Below are positions 1 to 7,489 of a stretch of 43,005 nucleotides of DNA, piece after piece. A program made the position numbers and the translations under genes. Source of the stretch: a virus. Where the stretch lies: the IMG/VR virus record IMGVR_UViG_3300010401_000049, positions 1-43,005 of that record. The stretch is one strand, 5' to 3'. The notes beneath the pieces are model-generated. The model did not search any database, had not been told where the DNA came from, and worked only from the letters and a program-made list of their open reading frames with translations. The first letter of the stretch is position 1. Each line of letters starts with the position of its first letter.

Positions 1-10
1 AGGACTTAAT

Positions 11-250
11 ATGGCCTCTTTATTTAAAGGACCTCCGAAACCTGCCACCCCTTGGGATTTAGCTCCTATGGAGTCTGCAGGTTTGGCTCCTTATGCTCCA
101 ACAGCCACAGCACCACTGCCTTCAGTACCTCAAATTTCACAAACTCCTGGTGCTCAAGCCCAACAGATTCAATCTAATGTTGGCGGTGGCCAATCTAATG
201 CTCTCCCTGACTTTCTGAAAATGCTTCAATCGCAACAAGGAAATTTTTAA
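11..250 (+). CDS. Small Pro/Ala/Gln-rich protein of the ejection/tail module (79 aa)
   Basis: The protein is low-complexity, rich in Pro, Ala, Gln and Ser, with no transmembrane segment or recognisable domain. AGGAC lies just upstream of the ATG as a ribosome binding site. Its stop TAA is followed after one base by the ATG of the next gene, so the two are translated together. If the map is circular, the gene upstream is the 284-residue protein at the right end, which has a similar unstructured composition. By position, before the transglycosylase-bearing protein, it is probably a minor virion or ejection component. That role is inferred from context only; I do not recognise the family. Confidence 0.6.
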   Translation: MASLFKGPPKPATPWDLAPMESAGLAPYAPTATAPLPSVPQISQTPGAQAQQIQSNVGGGQSNALPDFLKMLQSQQGNF

Positions 251-251
251 T

Positions 252-1025
252 ATGGTTGCAACTTTTTTAGGTGGAATCCCTGCTGCCACAAACCCGTTAC
301 CAGGAACAACCACCTTTCTTAATGGGTTAACTTCTGTTTCTAGGCTTAATCCTCCCCCCTTGGATACTAACTTTGGTGGTCTAAAATATGGCGAGTCCCA
401 GGCGGGCGTTGGTTATCAAAATCCAACCAATGTGGTGAACGTACAACCCCAGCTAACTCAGGCACTACAGAATTATTCCAATTTTGCAAATAGTATCAAT
501 GGAAGACTAAATCTTGGACGAGTTAATCTAAACAATAACTTTCTTGGGCCACAAGCTTATCAGAATCAATTAAATAATGGTATTGACCAGTTTGGTCAAC
601 TTGGAATTTCTGAAGGTTTGCAGAACATCAATCTCCAAAGGGACACGGCCAATAACGCCCTCTCAAACTCCCTCTTAAGACAGGGGGGAGCAGGAAACCA
701 AAACCTCCTTGCAGTACTTCAGAACCAAAATCTCATGCGTTCCCAATTAGCTGCTAATCCTTTGATCTCTCAAGCTCAAAAAGATACAGCCCAAAGAATC
801 TTGGATCAAATTAATCTCCAAAATGCCAATACTCAGTTACAAAATCAAAATCAATTGCAACAACAAGGCTTTAATCAACAGTCTCAACTAGCAGAACTAC
901 AAGCTAGAATTGCTGCTGGTCAACCCCAACAGAATCTTGTGGATTTGCTTAGTAATCTCCAGGGCCAAGCAAGAGGAGTTACAACTGGTCAATCTCAAGT
1001 ACTTGGACGTAACTTTAAATCCTAA
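252..1025 (+). CDS. Gln/Asn-rich presumed ejection (internal virion) protein (257 aa)
   Basis: The protein is very rich in Asn, Gln and Leu, especially in the second half (residues about 150-235), and looks helical and coiled-coil-prone. It has no signal peptide or membrane segment. In P22-like phages, proteins of this kind (gp7, gp20, gp16) lie after the tail genes and are injected with the DNA. This gene has that position and composition, directly before a lytic transglycosylase-bearing protein. Its TAA overlaps the next ATG (TAATG). No direct sequence motif proves the role. Confidence 0.6.
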   Translation: MVATFLGGIPAATNPLPGTTTFLNGLTSVSRLNPPPLDTNFGGLKYGESQAGVGYQNPTNVVNVQPQLTQALQNYSNFANSINGRLNLGRVNLNNNFLGPQAYQNQLNNGIDQFGQLGISEGLQNINLQRDTANNALSNSLLRQGGAGNQNLLAVLQNQNLMRSQLAANPLISQAQKDTAQRILDQINLQNANTQLQNQNQLQQQGFNQQSQLAELQARIAAGQPQQNLVDLLSNLQGQARGVTTGQSQVLGRNFKS

Positions 1026-2659
1026 TGAATATTGCTGATTTAATAATTTCAGAGGCTCAAGCTCAGGGTGTTGATCCTAACATAGCGCTTAAACTGGCTC
1101 AACGAGAGTCAGGAAAGAATTTAAATATTCTAGCTGTCAGTCCCAAAGGTGCTCAAGGCGTTATGCAACTTATGCCCGATACTGCTAAGGGTCTTGGTGT
1201 TACCAATGCTTTTGATCCAACACAAAATGTAAAAGGTGGAATCAAATATCTAAAGCAAATGTTAGACCGTTATGGTGGCGATTATAATAAGGCAGTAATG
1301 GCTTACAATGCTGGTCCAGGAGCTGTTGATAAATATGGTACTAAAGTTCCTTATGCAGAAACTCAAGCCTATCATCAAGCTATTATGGGTGGTGACCAAA
1401 CTATGACCCCTCCACAACAACAGCAACAACAAGCCTCTCCAACCTTACAAGACTTAGTTGCTGCTCAGAATCAACCGCAACCCAATCTTACCGTTAATCC
1501 TCAAAGTCTTTTAGGTCCAAATCCTGGTCAAAGTAAAGGCATGAATACTTTACTCAGTGTCTTGGGGTCCATTGGATTACTTGGTGGCATAGGCGGAAAT
1601 ATTGTTGGTGGAATCAAAGGCAATGGTGCTGTTGGTAATGGTGCCATCGCTGCTGGCACTTCTTTGCTTGGTGAATTACAAAAGCAACGCGAGGCTCAAC
1701 AGGCTTATAGTCTTAAACAAAGTATTTTAGGGGATCCGGGTAATTCGGATTTAGCAAAGACGGCCTTGGTCAGCGGTAATTCTGGTGAATTAATTAAACA
1801 AATGCTTACTGGGAGTACCAGTAAAAAAGATATTACTCAAAAGACTATTGATGCTCAAAAAGCTTTAGATATTTTGAATCCACAACAGGCCACAGATAGA
1901 AAAGTTGCTGAACTCGGACAGATTGATGCGGCCAAAGAGTCCTTTAAGGATCAAAAAGCTCAAGCAGACTCCCAAGAACTTGCCGCTTTGATGCAAAAAC
2001 CTCCTGGCTCCTTGTCGGTAGAACAACAAGCAAGAAAGCAAGCTTTACTGACTGGGGCTAAAATGGACCCCAAAACAATGAGTGGCACATTAAAAACCAT
2101 GCTCATTGGTGACAACTCTCCTGGGGTCTTATATAAAAATGCTGTTGGATCTCTAAGTCAAATTCAAGATTTAAAAGATTCTTTGAGTCAAATTCCCACG
2201 GATGAGTGGGCAAGGTTTGAAGGCAAAGGAATTGAAGAGTTTCAAAAGGTTCACCCAGACGCCAACATTGCTGGAATTCAAGCCCTTCAATATATGATTA
2301 GTCGTCCATTAGTCAGAACCGCTTTAAAGGAAAAGGGCAAAATTCCACAGCAGGAATATGACAAGTTTAATTCTTCTGTTTTTAATTTGTTGTCTAAATC
2401 CCCAGCAGAACGAGAAAGACTCTTTGATCTAATCTCTCAAGGTGCTGAAGAAGATGCTCAGTACAATGCCAGCGCTTTAAAACAATTTAGTCAGCTTACG
2501 GGAGATTCTGACTATATTAAAAACCATCCTGAACAATTCCCACAAACCTTAGAAAGTTTAAAAGAAAAACAGACTAAAGCTTCTGTTGAACCCTTTCCAG
2601 GATTTAAAAACCTTTCTCCAGAAAAACAAAAACGAGCTTTGGAACTAATGAATAAATAA
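1025..2659 (+). CDS. Ejection protein with N-terminal SLT lytic transglycosylase domain (544 aa)
   Basis: Residues about 5-115 form a soluble lytic transglycosylase (SLT, goose-lysozyme-like) domain. The catalytic Glu28 lies in RESGKN, followed by the conserved GAQGVMQLMP (residues 42-51) and AYNAGPGAV (93-101). After it come a Gln-rich linker (about 125-165), a Gly-rich hydrophobic stretch (about 175-215) and a long helical C-terminal part. SLT domains in virion proteins open the peptidoglycan during DNA delivery, and the large non-catalytic part suggests an ejected internal protein rather than a free lysin. Start and stop overlap neighbouring genes by one base each (TAATG junctions). Domain assignment is firm; the exact virion location is inferred. 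Confidence 0.85.
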   Translation: MNIADLIISEAQAQGVDPNIALKLAQRESGKNLNILAVSPKGAQGVMQLMPDTAKGLGVTNAFDPTQNVKGGIKYLKQMLDRYGGDYNKAVMAYNAGPGAVDKYGTKVPYAETQAYHQAIMGGDQTMTPPQQQQQQASPTLQDLVAAQNQPQPNLTVNPQSLLGPNPGQSKGMNTLLSVLGSIGLLGGIGGNIVGGIKGNGAVGNGAIAAGTSLLGELQKQREAQQAYSLKQSILGDPGNSDLAKTALVSGNSGELIKQMLTGSTSKKDITQKTIDAQKALDILNPQQATDRKVAELGQIDAAKESFKDQKAQADSQELAALMQKPPGSLSVEQQARKQALLTGAKMDPKTMSGTLKTMLIGDNSPGVLYKNAVGSLSQIQDLKDSLSQIPTDEWARFEGKGIEEFQKVHPDANIAGIQALQYMISRPLVRTALKEKGKIPQQEYDKFNSSVFNLLSKSPAERERLFDLISQGAEEDAQYNASALKQFSQLTGDSDYIKNHPEQFPQTLESLKEKQTKASVEPFPGFKNLSPEKQKRALELMNK

Positions 2660-4146
2660 TGGCAACCGGAAACGAACAATTAGAACTACAGCAATTAATG
2701 GCAGAAGCCAAAGGCAGTTCCCCAGGTAATGATGCTTTAGAATTGGCTCAACTTAAGTCTGAAGCGGCTTCGGGTCTTAGAGAGTCCAGTCTCAATGGCA
2801 AAATTAAAGTTTTGCACAATAGCAATCAAAATACCTTGTTTGGCCCTGCTTCTGTTGATAGGCAACCAAGCTCAACTGGTAATGCTTTGCTTCACTTTGG
2901 CACTACCAATTTAGCTCCCATAGGGCCTTCAATTGTTGCAGGCAGTGATGCCCTTTTGCAGAAAATGGGCTTAGAGAACTATCCGGTTTCTTCCCAAGGT
3001 GACGAGTCTCTTGGACAACTTTTTAACCAAAACCTTGGTGGAGAAAATCAAAAGATAGCTGATTTATCTCGTGCCATGCCAGTAAGCTCTGGAATCGGCT
3101 CCTTGGGGGGAGCGCTGACAAGCCCAGTGAATAAGCTTTTTGCTGGGGTTAATAAACTTCCAATTGCGCAGAAATTAGCCGGTAATACCCTTCAAGGTTT
3201 CACAGGCGCAAGTCAAATGGCAGCAGGCTCAGATCCCAACATTTCTGTTAATGATTTGTTGAAACAGGGCGCTATTGGCGGTCTTGGTGGAGCAGTTTCT
3301 ACAGGTATCACTGAAGGTGTCAATAAACTCGGTGAAGCCTATCTTCAAAAGAAATTTGGTGCCCAAGCACTGCCTTATATTCAAGAGAATCTCGGGAATC
3401 CCCTTGGTGCCAACAAACTCAAAGCAAAGAATGCTGAGTCTTTGGATCAAGCTGGAGCAGTTATAAAACAACTAACTACACAAGATGATAGGCTCATGCA
3501 TCCACTGCCTCCTGGTGTTACTATTAATAAACTGGATAAATGGGCCAAATTAACAGAAATGAGCCCAGAAACTTCTCAACTCTTTGAACGTGCCAAAGTT
3601 GAAGCTGAGGCGAGTGGTGGAGCGGTGAGTTCGGAGACTGCTGAAGGTCTCTTAAAAAGATTTTATAACAAAGGTTTTACTAAAACTGCGGCGGAAGCAA
3701 GTGGAGATACTGCTGAAGGCTTTCGAGCTGCTGGAGATAATTTAAGAAAACAACTTGGAGACCGTTTTGGAGAGCCCTATAACCAAGCCAAAAATCTCTT
3801 AAAACTTGGTGGTAACTTTACTTACAAAGATGCCGAAGGAAAGTTTCAAGCTGGTATAGCTAAAGTTCTTAATACCAACCCTTCAAAACTATTCACCAAA
3901 GAAAACACTTTTAAATATGGAAGTCAAGCAGCTTTGGGCCTTGGAGGCTATGAAGCTTATACTCATGGGCACAAAAATTTAGCGGGCCTCTTGGGCCTTC
4001 TTTCTGCTCTTGGAACTGGAATCAATACCCCACTTGGAGCTTCTTTAGCCACCAGAACACCTCTGGCAACTAATGCTCTAACTCAAACTGGAAATGCTCT
4101 TATTCAAACTATTAGAAATACCAGAAACAAAGTTGTTGGTGAATAA
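2659..4146 (+). CDS. Presumed large ejection/internal virion protein (495 aa)
   Basis: No catalytic motif is visible. The protein is helical, with Ala/Gly-rich stretches that could insert into membranes (around residues 145-165, 195-220 and 420-450), separated by charged segments. Large proteins of this type after an SLT-bearing ejection protein resemble gp16-like pilot proteins of P22-type phages in position, though I cannot confirm homology. TAATG overlaps join it to the transglycosylase gene upstream and the endolysin gene downstream, so it is in the same late transcription and translation unit. Confidence 0.6.
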   Translation: MATGNEQLELQQLMAEAKGSSPGNDALELAQLKSEAASGLRESSLNGKIKVLHNSNQNTLFGPASVDRQPSSTGNALLHFGTTNLAPIGPSIVAGSDALLQKMGLENYPVSSQGDESLGQLFNQNLGGENQKIADLSRAMPVSSGIGSLGGALTSPVNKLFAGVNKLPIAQKLAGNTLQGFTGASQMAAGSDPNISVNDLLKQGAIGGLGGAVSTGITEGVNKLGEAYLQKKFGAQALPYIQENLGNPLGANKLKAKNAESLDQAGAVIKQLTTQDDRLMHPLPPGVTINKLDKWAKLTEMSPETSQLFERAKVEAEASGGAVSSETAEGLLKRFYNKGFTKTAAEASGDTAEGFRAAGDNLRKQLGDRFGEPYNQAKNLLKLGGNFTYKDAEGKFQAGIAKVLNTNPSKLFTKENTFKYGSQAALGLGGYEAYTHGHKNLAGLLGLLSALGTGINTPLGASLATRTPLATNALTQTGNALIQTIRNTRNKVVGE

Positions 4147-4589
4147 TGGAATGTATGGAAATTAACAAAAAAGGTTTAGATTTAATTAAGAAGTCTGAGG
4201 GCCTACGGCTACACTCTTATGCAGATGTTGCTGGAGTTTGGACAATTGGCTATGGTCACACTAAAGATGTCAGACCTTCTCAATTTATTACAGAACAAGA
4301 AGCCGAAAACTTTCTTAAAGCTGACATTGCTTGGGCAGAACAAGCAGTTGAGAATTTAGTCCAAGTTCCGCTTAATTCCAATGAATTTTCTGCCTTAGTT
4401 TCCCTTGTTTTCAACATTGGTGAACAACACTTTAAAACTTCAACACTACTTAGAAAACTCAACGATAACGACAGGGTTGCAGCTAGGAAACAATTTGAAC
4501 GCTGGTCTTATGCCGGTGGTGACTTTGTTCCAGGCTTAAAGGCTCGTCGTCTTAAAGAATTGGAGCTGTTTAACGATGTGGGACCTTAG
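4146..4589 (+). CDS. Endolysin, GH24 (T4-type) lysozyme (147 aa)
   Basis: This is a complete GH24 muramidase with the canonical triad Glu18 (in KKSEGL), Asp27 (in SYADVAG) and Thr39 (in GYGHT), at the usual spacing, and of normal family length. It hydrolyses peptidoglycan at the end of infection. It has no signal peptide or N-terminal signal-arrest anchor, so a holin is needed for export. The first ATG overlaps the upstream stop (TAATG); a second ATG nine bases on (4155) would give a start MEINKKG that fits the family equally well. The next gene starts 14 bases before its stop. Confidence 0.93.
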   Translation: MECMEINKKGLDLIKKSEGLRLHSYADVAGVWTIGYGHTKDVRPSQFITEQEAENFLKADIAWAEQAVENLVQVPLNSNEFSALVSLVFNIGEQHFKTSTLLRKLNDNDRVAARKQFERWSYAGGDFVPGLKARRLKELELFNDVGP

Positions 4590-4917
4590 TCAAATTGCTG
4601 CTATTGCTGGTTCTGGTCTTGGTAGTAGTGTTTTAACTGCTGTTATATCAGGACACTATAATCGAAGAACTAATGACGCAACCGCTAAAAAAACAGAGGC
4701 GGATGCAAAAACAGATTTAGCCGCTTCAACTCTCAAATGGGCAGAAGTTTTGGCCCATAGAATTGATGCCTTAGAGACTAAATTAGATGCTCTGCAAAAA
4801 GAGAACATAGAGCTAAAAATCAGTATGGTTGGTGTTCAGACAGAGCTAAAAATGTATAAAGAGGGAAAAATTACTTATACCCTCCCAACTCCTTTGGTTA
4901 CCACACCCCCAGCATGA
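4576..4917 (+). CDS. Membrane-associated coiled-coil protein of lysis cassette (113 aa)
   Basis: A short moderately hydrophobic Ala/Gly-rich N-terminal segment (residues about 5-25) is followed by a long charged coiled coil (about 35-100) and a Thr/Pro tail. The gene starts inside the endolysin gene (14-base overlap) and precedes the i-spanin, so it belongs to the lysis cassette. It could be a holin-related or accessory protein, but the hydrophobic segment is weak and the coiled coil is long, so I do not call it a holin. Confidence 0.6.
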   Translation: MWDLSQIAAIAGSGLGSSVLTAVISGHYNRRTNDATAKKTEADAKTDLAASTLKWAEVLAHRIDALETKLDALQKENIELKISMVGVQTELKMYKEGKITYTLPTPLVTTPPA

Positions 4918-4936
4918 TATAATAAAGGAAATAACA

Positions 4937-5221
4937 ATGTTGCTTTTTATACTTAAATATCTCCCTCAAATTGCTGCTGGTAGCGGAATTTTAGGCTTTT
5001 TATTCCTAATTTACTCTAAAGGCAAAACCGCCATTAAAGAAAAGATTCTACAACAAAATGCCACTCAGCACGAAAAAGCTAGAGAAGCCCAACAAACCAT
5101 AATTGAGAATTCCAATGAAATTAAGTCTGAAATCAATCAAAAGCGCGTCGCTCATGTCAATCTTGATGATCTCTATACCCGCCTGCTTAGCAACTCTACA
5201 GATAATAAAGAGACCAAATAG
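4937..5221 (+). CDS. Probable i-spanin, Rz-like (94 aa)
   Basis: One strong N-terminal transmembrane segment (about residues 2-25, rich in Leu/Ile/Phe, then YSKGK) is followed by a periplasmic coiled coil (about 30-80). This is the N-in, C-out design of inner-membrane spanins, which act with an outer-membrane lipoprotein to fuse the two membranes after endolysin action. AAAGGAAA precedes the ATG. A lipoprotein gene is embedded in the +1 frame from 5115, as in classical Rz/Rz1 arrangements, which strengthens the call. Stop codon is TAG. Confidence 0.7.
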   Translation: MLLFILKYLPQIAAGSGILGFLFLIYSKGKTAIKEKILQQNATQHEKAREAQQTIIENSNEIKSEINQKRVAHVNLDDLYTRLLSNSTDNKETK

Positions 5222-5354
5222 ACCAAAAGCCTTCCCAGTTAACGTGGTCAACGGTTGTGCCTGTGGGGCTGATTTAGACAATATGGTAGATAACTGGCAG
5301 GCCTTAAAATCTTATGCCGACCAACTCGAAGTTCTCGGTTGCTTTTCAAAATAA
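5115..5354 (+). CDS. Probable o-spanin lipoprotein, Rz1-like, overlapping the i-spanin gene (79 aa)
   Basis: The frame begins inside the i-spanin gene and runs past its end. With the ATG at 5115 the N-terminus has Lys2, Lys6 and Lys9, then a hydrophobic stretch ending in the lipobox-like I-P-A-C with Cys24 as acylation site. An ATG at 5154 would remove the basic part, so 5115 is preferred. The mature part (about 56 residues) contains Lys/Pro (IIKRPNRPKAFP) and a C-A-C pair. Partial embedding in the i-spanin gene is typical of Rz1. The lipobox is not perfect, since Pro at -2 is unusual, so the call is probable rather than certain. Confidence 0.6.
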   Translation: MKLSLKSIKSASLMSILMISIPACLATLQIIKRPNRPKAFPVNVVNGCACGADLDNMVDNWQALKSYADQLEVLGCFSK

Positions 5355-5454
5355 ATTAAACGTGGTTTTCGGAATAGTTCTGGTTACCTCTATTATAGCC
5401 TTTGAGGCTTGCATACTAGTAGCCTTCTTATACCGAAAACTCTTTGGAGGTTAA
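5314..5454 (+). CDS. Small single-span membrane protein, holin candidate (46 aa)
   Basis: ATG at 5314 opens a frame overlapping the o-spanin 3' end by 41 bases. The product has a polar, basic N-terminus (about 15 residues), one continuous hydrophobic segment (about residues 17-40, starting VVFGIVLVTSIIAF) and a short basic tail (YRKLFGG). Size, single span and location right after the spanins fit a small holin or antiholin, but this is inferred from topology alone. The coding end contains GGAGG, which serves as ribosome binding site for the tiny ORF that follows. Confidence 0.5.
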   Translation: MPTNSKFSVAFQNKLNVVFGIVLVTSIIAFEACILVAFLYRKLFGG

Positions 5455-5455
5455 T

Positions 5456-5494
5456 ATGGCTAAGAAAATGAAAAAGCCTAAAGGTAAATGTTAA
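5456..5494 (+). CDS. Tiny basic peptide ORF (12 aa)
   Basis: GGAGG stands six bases before an ATG that opens a 12-codon frame encoding MAKKMKKPKGKC. Seven of the twelve residues are Lys and the last is Cys. The start lies one base after the stop of the upstream membrane-protein ORF. The strong ribosome binding site argues for real translation, either as a peptide or as a coupling leader for the structural gene at 5527, which has its own AAAGGAAAA site. Function unknown. Confidence 0.35.
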   Translation: MAKKMKKPKGKC

Positions 5495-5526
5495 TACTAA
5501 ACTATGAACTATAAAGGAAAACAATA

Positions 5527-5877
5527 ATGTCTGCTGGATTTAAATATGAAGGCCCTAATGGTGCTTTTGGAGAGTTAGCGGGTACTGGAGCAGCAATCTC
5601 AGTCCTTTTGACCTTTAAGCCCATTAAAGTCAAAATTGTTAATCGTACCAGACTCGTCAATGGGGAATGGACTATTGCCATGCCCCAAGATTCTGCCTCC
5701 TTGTTAATTGACTCAGGAGCAGGAACCTCAGACTTAAGCTTTGTAACTTCTAATGCTATTACATCTGGAAGTTCTGGCTTTATTCTTGGTTCTAATGCTT
5801 CTTTGAATACGGCTTCTGATGTCATTTATTGGGAAGCTGAACGCGGTGCGTCTGCTACCATGACTCATAACACTTAA
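5527..5877 (+). CDS. Small beta-rich structural-type protein, paralogue of next gene (116 aa)
   Basis: AAAGGAAAA precedes the ATG. The protein has no signal peptide and is rich in Gly, Ser and Thr with alternating hydrophobics, suggesting an all-beta fold. Its layout matches the next protein: an early Gly-x-Gly turn, then a strand like TFKPIKVKIVN (FNPSYFKLVNIT in the neighbour), and a C-terminal strand of the type SDVIYWEAE (AKVYHYLAL there). Two tandem paralogues at the end of a late operon suggest small capsid-decoration or appendage proteins. I do not recognise a named family. Confidence 0.65.
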   Translation: MSAGFKYEGPNGAFGELAGTGAAISVLLTFKPIKVKIVNRTRLVNGEWTIAMPQDSASLLIDSGAGTSDLSFVTSNAITSGSSGFILGSNASLNTASDVIYWEAERGASATMTHNT

Positions 5878-5915
5878 TTTCAAAATTACTATTTTGAGAC
5901 AGAAGGAAGAAGAAA

Positions 5916-6203
5916 ATGAAACCTTATGAAAGCAAAGTTGCTAGTTATACCGGAGATGGCAATGCCAAAGTCCTCTCTCTCGGTTTTAATCCTAGCTACT
6001 TCAAATTGGTAAATATCACGGATCGTATTATTGAGGAAAAGTATAGTTCCATGGCCGCTGCAGACTATCTGCACACTGTGGCAGCCGGTACTAATACCAA
6101 CCCCGCCGACTCTGCTGTCACCTTTCCTGGTGATGGAACGGTCTCTATTGCTGCTGGTACTAATATCAATGCGAAAGTATACCACTACCTCGCTCTCTAT
6201 TAG
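5916..6203 (+). CDS. Small beta-rich structural-type protein, paralogue of preceding gene (95 aa)
   Basis: GAAGGAAG lies upstream of the ATG. The Gly/Thr/Ala-rich protein shares its strand pattern with the preceding gene, notably SYTGDGNAKVLSLGF then SYFKLVNIT, and a C-terminal beta strand. It is the last gene before a strong intrinsic terminator, so it closes the main late operon. The arrangement suggests an abundant small virion component. This is inference from composition and position. Confidence 0.65.
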   Translation: MKPYESKVASYTGDGNAKVLSLGFNPSYFKLVNITDRIIEEKYSSMAAADYLHTVAAGTNTNPADSAVTFPGDGTVSIAAGTNINAKVYHYLALY

Positions 6204-6231
6204 TCTTAGTCACAATTAAAGAACTATAGAG

Positions 6232-6258
6232 ACCCGGCCAACAAAGCCGGGTTTTTTA
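6232..6258 (+). terminator. Intrinsic terminator of the late operon
   Basis: ACCCGGC (6232-6238) pairs perfectly with GCCGGGT (6246-6252) across a 7-base loop, followed by a run of T. It lies directly after the structural genes on the + strand. Confidence 0.9.
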
Positions 6259-6274
6259 TTTTAGGAAGGTTTTT

Positions 6275-6748
6275 ATGAAAAGAATGTTGTTAGCCTTATT
6301 TTTTATTCTTTTGTGTCCATTAACCCTTCAAGCTAAACAAGAAATAATTAGATCCAGGGCAGATATTACTTTTGTATATCTAGGTGATTCTTTGAGCCCT
6401 GAGGGTAAAGAGACCGCCAGAAAGGCAATGCATCTATGGAATATTGCCATGGACGAAACTGTGATAGTAGAATCAGATTTTGAACATGCTAATGTATATG
6501 TCCAGGATGGTCCTGAAATGGTCTCTGTCTTCCCCCCAGGGAGAATTCTTGGGGTCACTTGGTTCCTACCGCATAATTTATCCGTTGTTGTCTTTGGGCC
6601 CAGAGACCAAAGCAAGCTCACTACGGTTATCCATGAATTTGGGCATTGTATGGGTCTAGGGCATTCGGACAAAAAAGATTCAATTATGTTTTGGAATGAG
6701 GGTAAGAATCAACACATTTTACCTGAGACGGTTCAGGCTCTAAAGTAA
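6275..6748 (+). CDS. Secreted matrixin-like zinc metalloprotease (157 aa)
   Basis: An N-terminal Sec signal peptide (residues about 1-20: basic MKR, hydrophobic core, LQA cleavage site) is followed by a compact metzincin catalytic domain. The zinc site is HEFGHCMGLGH (His120, Glu121, His124, His130) with a Met-turn at SIMFW (Met138), the matrixin/archaemetzincin-type arrangement. It probably cleaves a protein in the periplasm or outside the cell. The gene sits between two terminators with its own strong site AGGAAGG, so it is either read through at low level or has its own promoter. A second metalloprotease of the same superfamily is encoded in the early region at 22907-23488. Confidence 0.85.
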   Translation: MKRMLLALFFILLCPLTLQAKQEIIRSRADITFVYLGDSLSPEGKETARKAMHLWNIAMDETVIVESDFEHANVYVQDGPEMVSVFPPGRILGVTWFLPHNLSVVVFGPRDQSKLTTVIHEFGHCMGLGHSDKKDSIMFWNEGKNQHILPETVQALK

Positions 6749-6749
6749 T

Positions 6750-6787
6750 AAAAAGCCCCTTTAATCTAATCCTGACTAAAGGGGCTT
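6750..6787 (-). terminator. Intrinsic terminator between convergent operons
   Basis: AAGCCCCTTTA (6753-6763) pairs perfectly with TAAAGGGGCTT (6777-6787). Read on the - strand the hairpin is followed by five T, so it ends the long early transcript. It lies just past the + strand metalloprotease stop and may also slow + strand transcription. Confidence 0.85.
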
Positions 6788-6823
6788 GGACAGAGCGGCG
6801 GGTCGTTTTGGAATAGTTATTAA

Positions 6824-6955
6824 TTAAATCTGTTTTACCTCAAACATAAGCCTTCCCAATAGAAACCAACCAGCAAAAGTTATTTGCATACTTTGTTGAT
6901 GGTTAAACCTATAAACAAAGTTTACTGGCTCACAATAACCAAGACCAAGTCTCAT
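6824..6955 (-). CDS. Early-region microprotein (43 aa)
   Basis: ATG overlaps the stop of the preceding gene (ATGA). The product starts MRLGLGYCEP, is rich in Gly, Phe and Leu, and ends MFEVKQI. It is the last member of the chain of short coupled ORFs on the - strand and is followed by the operon terminator. Length, aromatic content and the FEV ending match the other microproteins. No known domain. Confidence 0.6.
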   Translation of the reverse strand: MRLGLGYCEPVNFVYRFNHQQSMQITFAGWFLLGRLMFEVKQI

Positions 6956-7239
6956 ATCTTTCCAACTCTCTTAAAGTGTTCGTCTCGGCTCTCATAAACA
7001 TACTGACCTTTGGGATCAAAGTCAAGGCATTCTCCACCTTCTTGAAGATTGTTTAAAACAATTTCTGGTCTAATACGAGCCTCACAATCCTTACAAAGGG
7101 AAAGATTGAAGGCCTTTTTATCCATAGAGAATAAAAAGCCTGTTGTATAGTTTTCTGCTGGCCTCATGGAATTACAAGTTGGACAGGTCTCAACTATTGA
7201 AACTCCACAGTCATAACAATTTCCAGGTTTAATCAACAC
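6952..7239 (-). CDS. Cys-rich zinc-ribbon protein (95 aa)
   Basis: Three C-x2-C pairs are visible: CYDC and CPTC near the N-terminus and CKDC around residue 50. The first two probably form one zinc ribbon; the third may be a partial second site. The start codon is GTG at 7239 or TTG one codon later, overlapping the stop of the upstream microprotein ORF. Its own stop overlaps the ATG of the microprotein downstream (ATGA). Likely binds nucleic acid or a protein partner, but no specific family is recognised. Confidence 0.7.
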   Translation of the reverse strand: MLIKPGNCYDCGVSIVETCPTCNSMRPAENYTTGFLFSMDKKAFNLSLCKDCEARIRPEIVLNNLQEGGECLDFDPKGQYVYESRDEHFKRVGKI

Positions 7240-7361
7240 AGTATAAGCCTCATTTCATATAACGTATTGCCATGAAAGATACTTGAAGATGTGGCTGGGA
7301 GTATGGATAATATTCCCACATACCTTATGCGTGGGTAGTGATTCCAAATTCTAATTAACAC
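7233..7361 (-). CDS. Early-region microprotein, GTG start (42 aa)
   Basis: GTG overlaps the stop of the microprotein ORF upstream, and the stop TGA overlaps the start of the zinc-ribbon gene downstream. The product begins MLIRIWNHYPRI, has a hydrophobic middle and ends YEMRLILC. The same frame stays open to a TTG at 7493, but that longer reading would run antisense-in-frame through the neighbouring microORFs, so the short, coupled version is preferred. Confidence 0.5.
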   Translation of the reverse strand: MLIRIWNHYPRIRYVGILSILPATSSSIFHGNTLYEMRLILC

Positions 7362-7489
7362 AAAAACCAATCTAAACCTTCTGGAACATAACCACAGTAA
7401 GGTCCAAAAAGTGGTGCAGAAAGGGGCTTGGATTGGTTTGTAAAATAAAAATTGGGGTTTCGAGCATCTGACCCTAAATATATTCTCAC
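7355..7489 (-). CDS. Early-region microprotein, GTG start (44 aa)
   Basis: A strong TGGAGG stands five bases before a GTG that directly follows the stop of the previous ORF. The product begins MRIYLGSDARNP and is rich in Pro, Gly, Phe and Tyr (PLFGPYCGYVPEG). Its stop overlaps the next GTG by several bases. The ribosome binding site is better than that of the competing TTG frame, which supports this frame. Confidence 0.6.
   Translation of the reverse strand: MRIYLGSDARNPNFYFTNQSKPLSAPLFGPYCGYVPEGLDWFLC

Noticed and set aside
3229-3471. 80-codon ORF opposite the 495-residue ejection protein
   Set aside because: Shadow of a well-supported gene on the other strand with no ribosome binding site or neighbours on that strand.
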